Of a DNA stretch of 64,000 nt, positions 24,940 through 33,191 are shown piece after piece. The position numbers were made by a program, and so were the translations under genes. The stretch spans positions 172,373 through 236,372 of the forward strand of contig JAZUQQ010000004.1 of assembly GCA_045605765.1 (NCBI GenBank), read 5' to 3'. This stretch comes from SIG672 sp045605765. Its GTDB lineage: Bacteria > Bacillota > Clostridia > Oscillospirales > CAG-272. A model generated the notes under the pieces. That model was not told the origin of the DNA. It did no database searches and saw nothing but the letters and a program-made list of their open reading frames with translations. How positions within the stretch are numbered: position 1 is the stretch's first letter; each line of letters opens with the position of its first letter.

Positions 24940-25368
24940 TTAAACCAAAGTAAATAAGTATCCAACCGTAGGGCCTGCGAATATCGCAAGATATATGAGC
25001 GTGATCCAAGGTTGGTAGTCCACGTAGAACTCCTTGAAAGACAAGCTCCACGGGTGTTTGATAAGCACCCAACCGAACACGTCAAAGACGATACAGATAC
25101 CTGCCCATATCGCTCCCGTTATCATAGCTTCGGTTATTGTCGGCTCTGCAAGACCGTTCATATATGCAAAGCCAAATATTGAAAACGATATGATGTTATA
25201 AAGCGGATGCCACGGCTTTGTTGCCTCGTAACCCTCGCCCATACCATTCTCGTCCATCGGTTTCATACCAAGCACGTAAATGTTGATTATGGTATGGACA
25301 ATACCCGCGCAAGTTACTAATATATAGCTAATCCAAAACCATAGCATTGACATTCCAAAGTTAGCCAT
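24940..25368 (-). CDS. Four-helix integral membrane protein, unknown
   Basis: A 142-residue protein with four predicted membrane helices (about residues 8-30, 58-75, 80-103, 120-140). Characteristic stretches are NIYVLGMKPMDENG, a KPWHPLYNI turn and HPWSLSFKEFYVDYQPWITL. It opens the operon of small membrane and zinc-ribbon genes (start GAGGATAAAACAA ATG). I do not recognise a family with a known role. Confidence 0.72.
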   Translation of the reverse strand: MANFGMSMLWFWISYILVTCAGIVHTIINIYVLGMKPMDENGMGEGYEATKPWHPLYNIISFSIFGFAYMNGLAEPTITEAMITGAIWAGICIVFDVFGWVLIKHPWSLSFKEFYVDYQPWITLIYLAIFAGPTVGYLFTLV

Positions 25369-25403
25369 TTGTTTTATCCTCTTTTAGTGATTTGAGAAAT
25401 ATA

Positions 25404-27005
25404 TTATCTTTCCCACTTCTCCATCAATGCTCTGATCTGTGCTGCAAACTTAGCGTTTTCCTTATTCGGACGGCTCTCACAACGCTTTGCAAGAGCGAGA
25501 AGTGCTTCTGCCTGCGAGACGAGATCACGGTGAATGCTATTCTTTCTGGAGCGTGCTTTGGCAATGTCTGCTGCTGTAACGCGCTTTTTTTCGGTATAAG
25601 CGGTCATAATACCTTTTACAAGGTCATACTCGGTTCCGCTGTACGGTGCTTCTACGGCATATCCGCGCTCTTTCAGCTCATCGGCAAGGACTGCGATAGA
25701 CTCCTCGTTACCGTGGTTGAGAAATACAGTGCGAGGTTTCCTTTCAAAGCTTTCAAGCCACGAGATAAGCCCCTCTTGATCGGCGTGTCCACTGGTTCCT
25801 TTGAGCGACTTGATCTCTGCTCTCACAGCAATATCCTCACCAAAGAGACGCACGTTTTGGACACCTTCAATGAGGTTTCTACCAAGCGTTCCCTCTGCCT
25901 GATATCCCACAAACAGAATAAGGTTCTGCGGCCGCCACAGGTTGTGCTTGAGGTGATGGCGGATTCTGCCTGCCTCACACATTCCGCTGGCTGAAAGAAT
26001 GACCTTGGGCTCGGGCGTTTCGTTGATGCGCTTAGACTCCTCGACTGTAACGGAGAGTCTTAGTCCCTCAAATCTGACGGGATCAATTCCATCGTCAATC
26101 AGCTTTCTCGTTTCCTCGTCAAAGCAGGATGGATCGCACTTTGAAAAGATTTCCGTGGCCTCAATCGCTAACGGGCTATCTACGTAGACCGAAAAATTCG
26201 CATTTTTGACAAGCTTTCTTTGCTTTATCTCACGAATGGCATAGAGAAGCTCCTGAGTACGACCGATTGCAAAGGACGGAATAACCACGTTTCCTCCACG
26301 TGACAAAGTGTTTTCTATAAGCTCTGCCAATACCTCTATCGTGTCGGTATGACGTTCGTGATTGCGGCTGCCGTAAGTGGATTCGAGAACAAGATAATCC
26401 GCTTCTGCAACGGGTGCAGGATCCTTGATGATCGGCTGATTGGTATTTCCTACATCACCGCTGAATACGATCTTTTTATCCGCGTCTCCCTCTTTAAGCC
26501 ATACTTCAATCGCCGCAGAGCCGAGCAGATGACCGATATCCGTAAAGCGAATATCGACACCTGCGGACACCGTAATTCTCTCGTTATATTTCACTCCACG
26601 GAAGAGCTTGATCGCACCGAGCGCATCTTCTATTGTATATGTCGGAGCGAAGTTCTCTTCACCCGAACGTTCTGCTTTCCTGTTTTTCCATTCAATCTCG
26701 CTCATCTGAATATGCGCGCTATCTTTGAGCATTATATCAGCCAGCTTCACCGTTACCTCTGTTGCATATATGATACCACGAAAGCCGTCCTTATAAAGTC
26801 TTGGCAACATTCCCGAATGGTCAATATGAGCATGTGTCAGAAACACAGCATCAATCTGACTTGCAGGAACCGGTAAGGCAACGTTCTGAAACACGTCAAT
26901 TCCTTGTTCCATACCGCAATCGATTAAATAATAGCGGTCGTTAATCTCAAGGAGTGTACAGCTTCCCGTCACCTCTTGCGCAGCACCTATAAATTGAATT
27001 TTCAT
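25404..27005 (-). CDS. MBL-fold beta-CASP ribonuclease-like protein
   Basis: A 533-residue metallo-beta-lactamase/beta-CASP protein of the CPSF/YsdC-like group. The zinc motif HAHIDHSG (residues 58-65), the early motif EVTGSCTLLE, GHLLGSA (His), FSGDVG (Asp) and the RNA-specificity segments SGMCEAGRI and LKGTSGHADQEGL are all present. Such proteins process RNA 3' ends. Here it follows kdpE and the small-protein operon precedes it; whether it acts with either is unclear. A C-terminal helical extension (about 460-533) is present. Confidence 0.9.
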   Translation of the reverse strand: MKIQFIGAAQEVTGSCTLLEINDRYYLIDCGMEQGIDVFQNVALPVPASQIDAVFLTHAHIDHSGMLPRLYKDGFRGIIYATEVTVKLADIMLKDSAHIQMSEIEWKNRKAERSGEENFAPTYTIEDALGAIKLFRGVKYNERITVSAGVDIRFTDIGHLLGSAAIEVWLKEGDADKKIVFSGDVGNTNQPIIKDPAPVAEADYLVLESTYGSRNHERHTDTIEVLAELIENTLSRGGNVVIPSFAIGRTQELLYAIREIKQRKLVKNANFSVYVDSPLAIEATEIFSKCDPSCFDEETRKLIDDGIDPVRFEGLRLSVTVEESKRINETPEPKVILSASGMCEAGRIRHHLKHNLWRPQNLILFVGYQAEGTLGRNLIEGVQNVRLFGEDIAVRAEIKSLKGTSGHADQEGLISWLESFERKPRTVFLNHGNEESIAVLADELKERGYAVEAPYSGTEYDLVKGIMTAYTEKKRVTAADIAKARSRKNSIHRDLVSQAEALLALAKRCESRPNKENAKFAAQIRALMEKWER

Positions 27006-27047
27006 AATTCGTTGTTCCTTTCAAAACAATATCTATCGGATTAACAT

Positions 27048-27743
27048 CTACTCCACCCTCATCATTCTGTATCCAACGCCGATGTGGGTTTGGATATACT
27101 GCGGCGAGTCGGGTGTTGCTTCGATTTTTTTGCGCAGCGTTGCCATAAAGACACGAAGAGAGGCAACGTTATTCTCCCACGCCGCACCCCATATCTTTTG
27201 TGTAATAAAGGTATGCGTAAGCACTTTTCCAACGTTTGCGGAAAGCAGGCACAGTATTTTGTATTCGATGGGAGTCAGATGCAATTCTTCCTCACCGAGA
27301 TAGGCACAGCCTGCGGCATAGTCGATCCTCAAAGCTCCGTTCGTGAATACCGAGCTTGTGTTTTCGCTACGGTTAGCCGTTAATCTTCTCTGCGTTACAC
27401 GAAGCCTTGCAAGTAATTCCTCTACGGAAAAGGGCTTTGTCAAGTAATCGTCTGCGCCTGCATCAAGGGCATCTATTTTATCCTTATCCTCGCTTCTCGC
27501 GCTGATCACGATGATCGGCATATCCGACCACGTGCGTATTCTCTCAATAACCTCAACGCCGTCCATATCGGGAAGTCCAAGATCAAGCAAAACAATATCG
27601 GGATTATGCGATGAAGCCTCCATAATAGCGTTGTTTCCGTTCTGTGCCGTTATAAATTTATAGTCGTGAGCCTTTAAGGTCGTTGTAATCAGATTTCGAA
27701 CGGGAGCATCGTCCTCGACTACGAGTATCAAGGGCTTATTCAC
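27048..27743 (-). CDS. kdpE: KdpE-like response regulator (OmpR family)
   Basis: The start is taken as GTG 27743, 8-13 bases after a GGAGGAGG site that lies inside kdpD; this gives 231 residues and overlaps kdpD by 8 bases. The receiver domain has the acidic pair VVEDDAP (residues 7-13), the phospho-acceptor in IVLLDLGLPDMDG and the conserved Lys in YLTKPF. The C-terminal winged helix contains LTPIEYKILCLLSANVGKVLTH. With KdpD it forms a two-component system that senses potassium or turgor. No kdpFABC pump is present; the trk genes upstream are the apparent targets. Confidence 0.92.
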   Translation of the reverse strand: MNKPLILVVEDDAPVRNLITTTLKAHDYKFITAQNGNNAIMEASSHNPDIVLLDLGLPDMDGVEVIERIRTWSDMPIIVISARSEDKDKIDALDAGADDYLTKPFSVEELLARLRVTQRRLTANRSENTSSVFTNGALRIDYAAGCAYLGEEELHLTPIEYKILCLLSANVGKVLTHTFITQKIWGAAWENNVASLRVFMATLRKKIEATPDSPQYIQTHIGVGYRMMRVE

Positions 27744-29601
27744 TGATCTCCACCTCCTCCTTTGGTAATGTAAAGGTAAATACCGCACCGTGCGGCTTGT
27801 TGTCGGTCACGGTAATCTCGCCGCCGTGAGCATTTACAATAGACTTGCAGAGCGCAAGTCCAAGTCCGAGGCTGCGGCGGCTGTCGGCAATTTTTTCAGC
27901 ACCCGTGTAGAACATATCGAATACACGGGGCTTTATCTCGTCTGCAATTCCGTGTCCGTTATCCGCTACGGTGATTGCAATTTTATTGTCCTTCTCGACT
28001 GCCGAAATCTCTATTTCAGAACCACTCGGCGTATATTTGATCGCATTATCAATCAAATTGATCAAGACTTGAACGATAAGTCTTGCATCCATCCGCGCAA
28101 GCAATATTCCATCGCTTTTCTTAACGGTGAGCTTATGCTCGCTTGCATTTTTCTCGGTGCGTCTGACTGCTTCATCAATAACATCTGAAACAAGCTCGGC
28201 GGACATCCGTATATCACTCTTGCCATCTCCCATTCGGGATACCGACAGAAGATTTTCAACAAGGCTGATAAGCCATTCGGAATCCTCACGTATATCGGTA
28301 TAGATCTGTCTGCGTGTTTCGGTGTCGAACATCTCGTCGTTTGCAAGCAGATTGTCTGCGTTGCCGGATATTGAGGTCAAAGGTGTACGAAGGTCGTGGG
28401 ATATGGTGCGGAGCAGATTTGCGCGTAGCTTCTCTTGCTCTGCAAGGATCGCAGAGGCTTCCTTCTCTCGCGCGTTTCTCTCGCTTTCAAGTGCCAAGGC
28501 GCATTCGCCGAGTATAGAGAGAAGCAAGCTGTTTTCAAAGGCATCAATCGTCTTTGTACTTCTTATTCCGATTGCTCCGTAAACCGTATTACTTGCGTGT
28601 ATGGGATAATAAGTACAAGATTCGGTTTTACAGAGACTTGTGCCCGTGATGCCAAGCTTTGAGAATTCAGTATTCCGAAGTGCGAATGCATCAATAGCTA
28701 ACAGCTTTTTTGTTTGCGAGATGGCTATTTCAAATATCTCGTCTGCGTTCTTTGCCTTAGCCAGCATTTGGTTGGTATCAAGCAATATCTTCGTTCTGTA
28801 CGCCGTCTGCGCCGATTGCTTGGCGTGGCTTTTCATTCTCGCGGCTATACTGCCTGTTACCAATGAAGCGACGAGCATCACGAGAAATGTAACGGGATAT
28901 CCCTTGTCATAAGCCATCAGAGAGAACTTCGGTGTGGTAAAGAAGAAGTTGAACAGCAGAACGCCTGCTGCAGAGCTGACCACCCAGCAAAATCGATTGT
29001 CAATCAATGCTGAAATAACGAGAACGGCGAGAATATATACCGTAATTACGTTTGCATCGGTGAAGCCCATATAATGTAGGCCAAAGGACAATCCCGATGC
29101 GATTGCCAAAATGAGCGCACTGATCCCAAAGTCCTTAAGCGTAGACAATAGTGTTCTCTTACCGAACAACCGAGCCTTTTGCTCCTTCTGCTTGACCGTC
29201 ATATCGGGAATGATATGTACGTCAAGATTCGGTGCAAGCGCGATAAGCTGCTCTGTCAGCGTTGGCTTCTTAAACAATTTTTTCCTCGGTGCAACGCTTC
29301 TGCCGAGAACTACCTTGGTAACTCCCGAAAGCCGAGAGAACTCTGCGATTTGAAAGGCAACGTTATCTCCGATGACGGTTGCCACGTTTGCTCCGAGCGA
29401 CTCGGCATAACGTATGTTTTTGGCAAGACGCGCCTTATCCGCATCCAGCATTAGCTCCGAGGCGGGTGTTTGCACGTAGAGCGCCGTAAAGCTCGCACCG
29501 AAAGCTTTTGCCATTTTAGCGGCTGTTTCTATGATTTTTGCGTTTGACGGGGCTGAGGAAAGGCACACGAGAATATGCTCTTTCGTATTCGTTTTTTTCA
29601 T
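27736..29601 (-). CDS. kdpD: KdpD-like sensor histidine kinase lacking the N-terminal KdpD domain
   Basis: 621 residues against about 900 for Escherichia coli KdpD. The N-terminal KdpD nucleotide-binding domain is absent, and the protein starts with the universal-stress (USP) domain (HILVCLSSAPSNAKII). Four membrane helices of the DUF4118 type follow (about 155-255), then a GAF-like region, the phospho-acceptor helix (ISHDLRTPLTSISGN) and the ATPase (INLIDNAIKYTPSG, ADNGHGI, LGLGLALCKSI). In Staphylococcus aureus the KdpD USP domain binds c-di-AMP; that this one does is inferred. Confidence 0.9.
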   Translation of the reverse strand: MKKTNTKEHILVCLSSAPSNAKIIETAAKMAKAFGASFTALYVQTPASELMLDADKARLAKNIRYAESLGANVATVIGDNVAFQIAEFSRLSGVTKVVLGRSVAPRKKLFKKPTLTEQLIALAPNLDVHIIPDMTVKQKEQKARLFGKRTLLSTLKDFGISALILAIASGLSFGLHYMGFTDANVITVYILAVLVISALIDNRFCWVVSSAAGVLLFNFFFTTPKFSLMAYDKGYPVTFLVMLVASLVTGSIAARMKSHAKQSAQTAYRTKILLDTNQMLAKAKNADEIFEIAISQTKKLLAIDAFALRNTEFSKLGITGTSLCKTESCTYYPIHASNTVYGAIGIRSTKTIDAFENSLLLSILGECALALESERNAREKEASAILAEQEKLRANLLRTISHDLRTPLTSISGNADNLLANDEMFDTETRRQIYTDIREDSEWLISLVENLLSVSRMGDGKSDIRMSAELVSDVIDEAVRRTEKNASEHKLTVKKSDGILLARMDARLIVQVLINLIDNAIKYTPSGSEIEISAVEKDNKIAITVADNGHGIADEIKPRVFDMFYTGAEKIADSRRSLGLGLALCKSIVNAHGGEITVTDNKPHGAVFTFTLPKEEVEISE

Positions 29602-29646
29602 AAGCCCTTCCTCCTTGTTAGAATCGTTTTAATAATTATATCACAA

Positions 29647-29744
29647 GTAAAAATGCTTGCTTGCAAGGGCATTTTTACGACTTGATTCAATTATGCAGCC
29701 GCACAAGGTGCGGTAGTGCGTAGCACAAAGGCTTGCATCGCAAG
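29647..29744. repeat. Array of four short hairpins between kdpD and the trk genes
   Basis: GTAAAAATGC/GCATTTTTAC (29647-29678), CCGCAC-AAG-GTGCGG (29699-29713), GTGC-GTA-GCAC (29716-29726) and CTTGC-ATC-GCAAG (29732-29744) lie in tandem in the 183-base gap. They look like a REP-type cluster that could adjust expression of the kdpDE part relative to the trk part. Confidence 0.65.
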
Positions 29745-29783
29745 ACTTTCTGCATATATTATATCATAAATTTATGAAAAAAT

Positions 29784-30068
29784 CTACCTTTTTCCGTCAA
29801 ACAGCTCGTTATAAAGCTCATCCTCGTCTTGATATAATGTAATATGCGCTTCTCCGCGCTGTTTTTCATATGTACGAATATTCTTTATTAATTCTTCATC
29901 CGTCATATCGGTGGTAAGCATAACGCAGGACGGCTCTTTTTTCTTTTTCTCTTGTTCAATGCGTTTTCTGTTCTCGTCAAGGAATTTGTCAAGGCGTTTC
30001 ATTACAAAAAAGCCAAAAATCATTACTCCGAGAACCGCAACTACCAATATAATATCCCGAACTACCAT
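29784..30068 (-). CDS. Small single-helix membrane protein in the trk-kdp operon
   Basis: The start at 30068 follows GGAGGTGGCATA; an upstream frame to 30140 overlaps trkA and is not needed. The 94-residue product has one membrane helix (about residues 5-23, IILVVAVLGVMIFGFFV) and a charged cytosolic tail (KRLDKFLDENRKRIEQEKKK). It lies between trkA and kdpD, so it may be an accessory of the transporter or sensor. No family recognised. Confidence 0.7.
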   Translation of the reverse strand: MVVRDIILVVAVLGVMIFGFFVMKRLDKFLDENRKRIEQEKKKKEPSCVMLTTDMTDEELIKNIRTYEKQRGEAHITLYQDEDELYNELFDGKR

Positions 30069-30102
30069 TATGCCACCTCCTTGCCGATTATTTGAGCTAT
30101 GA

Positions 30103-30756
30103 TTATATTCTGAAGCACTTTTGCAGTGCTTTATATTCACCGACGACCATCAAGGTCTTATCCTCGGTAAGCATTGTGTCCGGCGTAATGGACACAGAAA
30201 ATTTGCCGTTCTTTTTGATTCCCATAATGTTGATCTTATACTTTCGGCGGATATCAAGCTGTCCTACCGTCATACCGAGCCATTCCTTCGGCACGGTGAC
30301 TTCAAATATAGCGTGTTCACCGTCAAGCTCAATGTAATCGAGTATATGGTCTGCGCTGTATCGAATACCCATCCAAGACGCAAGCTGCTTTTCGGGATAG
30401 ACGATCTCATCCGCGCCGTTTCGGAGAAGGAATTTTGCCTGACCGTCACGCTCCGCACGGGAGACCACATTTTTCGCACCAAGCTCCTTGAGAAGGCTGG
30501 TTGTTTCAAGCGAGCTTTGAAAATCACCGCCGATAGTCACGATACAAACGTCATAATTATCCACACCGAGAGTGCGAAGGAAGTCCTCGTTTGTGCTGTC
30601 ACCGATTTGTGCGCTCGTTACGAGTGGCATCACGTCATGGATGCGTTCCTCGTCCTGATCTATCGCCATCACGTCGTGTCCAAGCTCATTGAACTTTCTC
30701 GCAATGTGCTTGCCGAAATTTCCGACTCCTACAAGTAAAATTGATTTATGCTTCAT
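30103..30756 (-). CDS. ktrA: Potassium uptake regulatory subunit (KtrA/TrkA type)
   Basis: A 217-residue cytosolic gating protein with one RCK_N and one RCK_C domain. The Rossmann loop is VGVGNFGKHIARKF (residues 9-22), and VTIGGDFQSSLETTSLLKELG is the second strand-helix. The C-terminal half (GMTVGQLDIRRKYKINIMGI) is the TrkA-C fold that in relatives binds c-di-AMP. The single-RCK length matches KtrA rather than double-length TrkA. It is encoded 13 bases downstream of trkH/ktrB. Confidence 0.92.
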   Translation of the reverse strand: MKHKSILLVGVGNFGKHIARKFNELGHDVMAIDQDEERIHDVMPLVTSAQIGDSTNEDFLRTLGVDNYDVCIVTIGGDFQSSLETTSLLKELGAKNVVSRAERDGQAKFLLRNGADEIVYPEKQLASWMGIRYSADHILDYIELDGEHAIFEVTVPKEWLGMTVGQLDIRRKYKINIMGIKKNGKFSVSITPDTMLTEDKTLMVVGEYKALQKCFRI

Positions 30757-30769
30757 TATCGTTTCCTCC

Positions 30770-32101
30770 TTAACCTACCGTGATCTTATCCATCGGTAGC
30801 TTCGATATATTTTTCCTTGTACCGCCAAAGGTAGCGTACATTAAGGTAAGTCCTCCGACGCGACCGAAGAACATCAGAGCAATTAAAATAATTCGTGATA
30901 CAGTACCGAGCGAAGGGGTGATTCCGAGTGAAAGACCGACAGTGCCGATAGCAGAGGCTGTTTCATACAAACAGGTCATAAGTGGCAGACCTTCAACCGC
31001 GCTGATAATTGCACCGCCAAGCAAGAACATCACGATATATAAAAGACATATTGCCGAAGCGTGCTTGACCGTATCATCGTCTATCCTGCGCTTATGAAGC
31101 TCTGCGTTTTCCTTTCTTCTGAATACCGAGAATGCCGATGAAAACAGAACGGCAAGCGTTGTGGTTTTCATACCGCCTGCGGTTGAGCCGGGCGCACCTC
31201 CCACTACCATTAAGAACATCATCAATAGAAGTCCTACCTCGCTGATAAGACCGAGGTTTGCCGTATTGAAGCCTGCCGTTCTCGGTGTTACCGCTTGGAA
31301 TAGGGATAGCAGTATTCTTTCTCCTATAGCGTATTCCTCAAACTCAAAGAAGAAGAAATACAGTGTCGGAAGAGCGATCAAAATTCCCGTCATTACAAGG
31401 ATGATCTTGCTTTGAGTGCGGAATTTCTTGATACGCCATTTATGCCTGTATATATCCCCCCAAGTCAAAAAGCCTATACCGCCGATGATGATGAGAAGCA
31501 TAATTACGACGCTGACAACGGGATGCGAGGCATATGCTGTAAGCGAGGAATACTGACCGCTGACATCGCCCATCACGTCAAAGCCTGCATTGCAGAAAGC
31601 CGATATGGAATGAAACACCGCCATCCAAATGCCCTTTGCTCCGTGATCGATACAGAACACGGGTAGCATCGCAAGCATACCGATGACTTCAATAATCAGT
31701 ACTCCCTTAAGGATAAACCAAGTTAAGCGGACGATGCCGCCAACGTTCGGGGCTGACATTGCCTCCTGCATCGTGCTTCGCTGTCCAAGTCCGATTTTCT
31801 TACCTGCAAGAAGTGATACCGAGGCTGCGACCGTTACCACGCCCAAGCCGCCGATCTGAATGAGAATAAGGATGACCGCCTGTCCGAAATACGACCAATA
31901 GGTTGCCGTATCCTGTACGATAAGTCCCGTTACACACACAGCCGAGGTTGAAGTAAAGATAGCGTCACTAAAGGGTGTTATAATTCCTTCTTTACTCGAT
32001 ATAGGGAGCATCAAAAGGAACGCTCCTATCAGTATCACCGCCGCAAATCCAAGCAATATGACTTGGAAGGACGATAGCCTTCCAAATTTATGTAATCGCA
32101 T
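30770..32101 (-). CDS. ktrB: Potassium transporter membrane subunit (KtrB/TrkH type)
   Basis: A 443-residue K+ translocating subunit with four M1-P-M2 repeats. Selectivity-filter-like loops are visible around STSAVCVTGL, FCNAGFD, TPRTAGFN and SAIGTVGLSLG, each with the central glycine that lines the pore. It is the first gene of the trk-kdp operon on the minus strand. Start ATG 32101 has an AAAGGAAAGG site. Confidence 0.93.
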   Translation of the reverse strand: MRLHKFGRLSSFQVILLGFAAVILIGAFLLMLPISSKEGIITPFSDAIFTSTSAVCVTGLIVQDTATYWSYFGQAVILILIQIGGLGVVTVAASVSLLAGKKIGLGQRSTMQEAMSAPNVGGIVRLTWFILKGVLIIEVIGMLAMLPVFCIDHGAKGIWMAVFHSISAFCNAGFDVMGDVSGQYSSLTAYASHPVVSVVIMLLIIIGGIGFLTWGDIYRHKWRIKKFRTQSKIILVMTGILIALPTLYFFFFEFEEYAIGERILLSLFQAVTPRTAGFNTANLGLISEVGLLLMMFLMVVGGAPGSTAGGMKTTTLAVLFSSAFSVFRRKENAELHKRRIDDDTVKHASAICLLYIVMFLLGGAIISAVEGLPLMTCLYETASAIGTVGLSLGITPSLGTVSRIILIALMFFGRVGGLTLMYATFGGTRKNISKLPMDKITVG

Positions 32102-32172
32102 ATGCGTACCTTTCCTTTATACATTTTTCACTATAATTGTATCAAATTCGGAATAAAGATGCCGTTAGCACT

Positions 32173-32186
32173 ATACCGCGCGGTAT
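32173..32186. promoter_or_regulatory. 14-bp perfect palindrome upstream of ktrB
   Basis: ATACCGCGCGGTAT lies about 75 bases upstream of the ktrB start in a region that should hold its promoter. It could be an operator for the operon. Unverified. Confidence 0.4.
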
Positions 32187-32203
32187 TAAGATTGTATAAA
32201 GAT

Positions 32204-32234
32204 AGCCCCCGTTCCCTAAGGAAACGAGGGCTGT
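32204..32234 (-). terminator. Terminator beyond the glycyl-radical cassette
   Basis: AGCCCTCGTTTCC-TTAG-GGAACGGGGGCT on the minus strand, followed by ATCTTT. It separates the activase gene from ktrB. Confidence 0.75.
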
Positions 32235-32276
32235 GAACCTATAACTGTATTTTGTTCCTATGCATCCTTCTGCACA

Positions 32277-33164
32277 TCAATTGCCAACCTTGCTCCGAGG
32301 CGGGTGTTTGCACGTATAGCGCCGTAAAGCTCGCGCCGAAAACCGTTTTTTGAATTTGTCAATATCAGCTTTACTTGGAATGGAAAACTTTTTTAGTTCT
32401 TTTCCAATCGCAATCCATTTATGTTCCCCCATAGCGTGATAAGGTAATAGCTCCACCTTGTTTATACTTAATTGATTAAGAAATTCTGCTATTTTTTGCA
32501 TTTCATAATCGCTACCGTTAAATTCGGGTATAACAGGTATTCTCACAATTATTTCAGCGTTTTTTTCTTTCAATTTTCTTAAATTTTCTAAAATTAGGCT
32601 ATTAGACTCTCCCGTGCCTTCTTTATGTAAATCATCCGAAATACACTTAACGTCGTATAGAAATAAATCTGTATAGGATATAATTGTTTCAAAATATTTC
32701 CACGGCACATTCCCTGCTGTATCTACGGCAGTATGCACCCCATTTTCTTTGCATTTTCTTAAAATCTCTAATAGAAATTCGACTTGGAGCATACACTCTC
32801 CACCTGAGAAAGTAACGCCCCCATCCGACGCATTAAAAAACTCCTTATCTTTTAAGATTTCATGCAAAACTTCATCTAATGTATATTCCCTTCCACAAAT
32901 TTCCTTTGCGTTGTTTGGGCAATACAAGGCACATTTTCCACACAAGTCACAGTTCTCAAAATGATTTGGGCAAAGTTGTTTACATTTGCCACAACCCGTA
33001 CACTTATCTTTATAAAACAAAATTTGTTTATTTTTACTTTGACCTTCTGGGTTGTGACACCACTCACATTTTAAATTGCAACCCTTAAAAAACACTGTTG
33101 TTCTTATCCCCGGTCCGTCCACGTACGAACCTCGCTGGATATCGAATATTATTGCTGTATTCAT
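32277..33164 (-). CDS. Glycyl-radical enzyme activase with a foreign C-terminal tail
   Basis: A radical-SAM activase (295 residues) that installs the glycyl radical. It holds the CX3CX2C cluster motif (GCNLKCEWCHNPEG, about residues 29-42), two ferredoxin-like 4Fe-4S motifs (CTGCGKCKQLC, CDLCGKCALYC) and DGGVTFSGGE. Its last 17 residues (from FSARALRRYT) come from the wrong reading frame of a kdpD fragment (32292-32341), so the native end is lost. The start ATG has an AAAGGAGTGTT site. It is 28 bases from the truncated glycyl-radical enzyme gene. Confidence 0.85.
   Translation of the reverse strand: MNTAIIFDIQRGSYVDGPGIRTTVFFKGCNLKCEWCHNPEGQSKNKQILFYKDKCTGCGKCKQLCPNHFENCDLCGKCALYCPNNAKEICGREYTLDEVLHEILKDKEFFNASDGGVTFSGGECMLQVEFLLEILRKCKENGVHTAVDTAGNVPWKYFETIISYTDLFLYDVKCISDDLHKEGTGESNSLILENLRKLKEKNAEIIVRIPVIPEFNGSDYEMQKIAEFLNQLSINKVELLPYHAMGEHKWIAIGKELKKFSIPSKADIDKFKKRFSARALRRYTCKHPPRSKVGN
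32292..32341. repeat. 50-bp copy of the kdpD 5' region
   Basis: Bases 32292-32341 match 29454-29503 in the same orientation with two mismatches. The donor stretch encodes FGASFTALYVQTPASE of kdpD. Here it is in a different frame and forms the end of the activase gene. It is a recombination scar. Confidence 0.9.
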
Positions 33165-33191
33165 AACACTCCTTTATTATAAGAATTTCAC

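Noticed and set aside
27736..29601. Truncation of kdpD by the adjacent rearrangement
   Set aside because: The start codon, ribosome region and USP domain are complete; a short KdpD without the first domain is known in Firmicutes.
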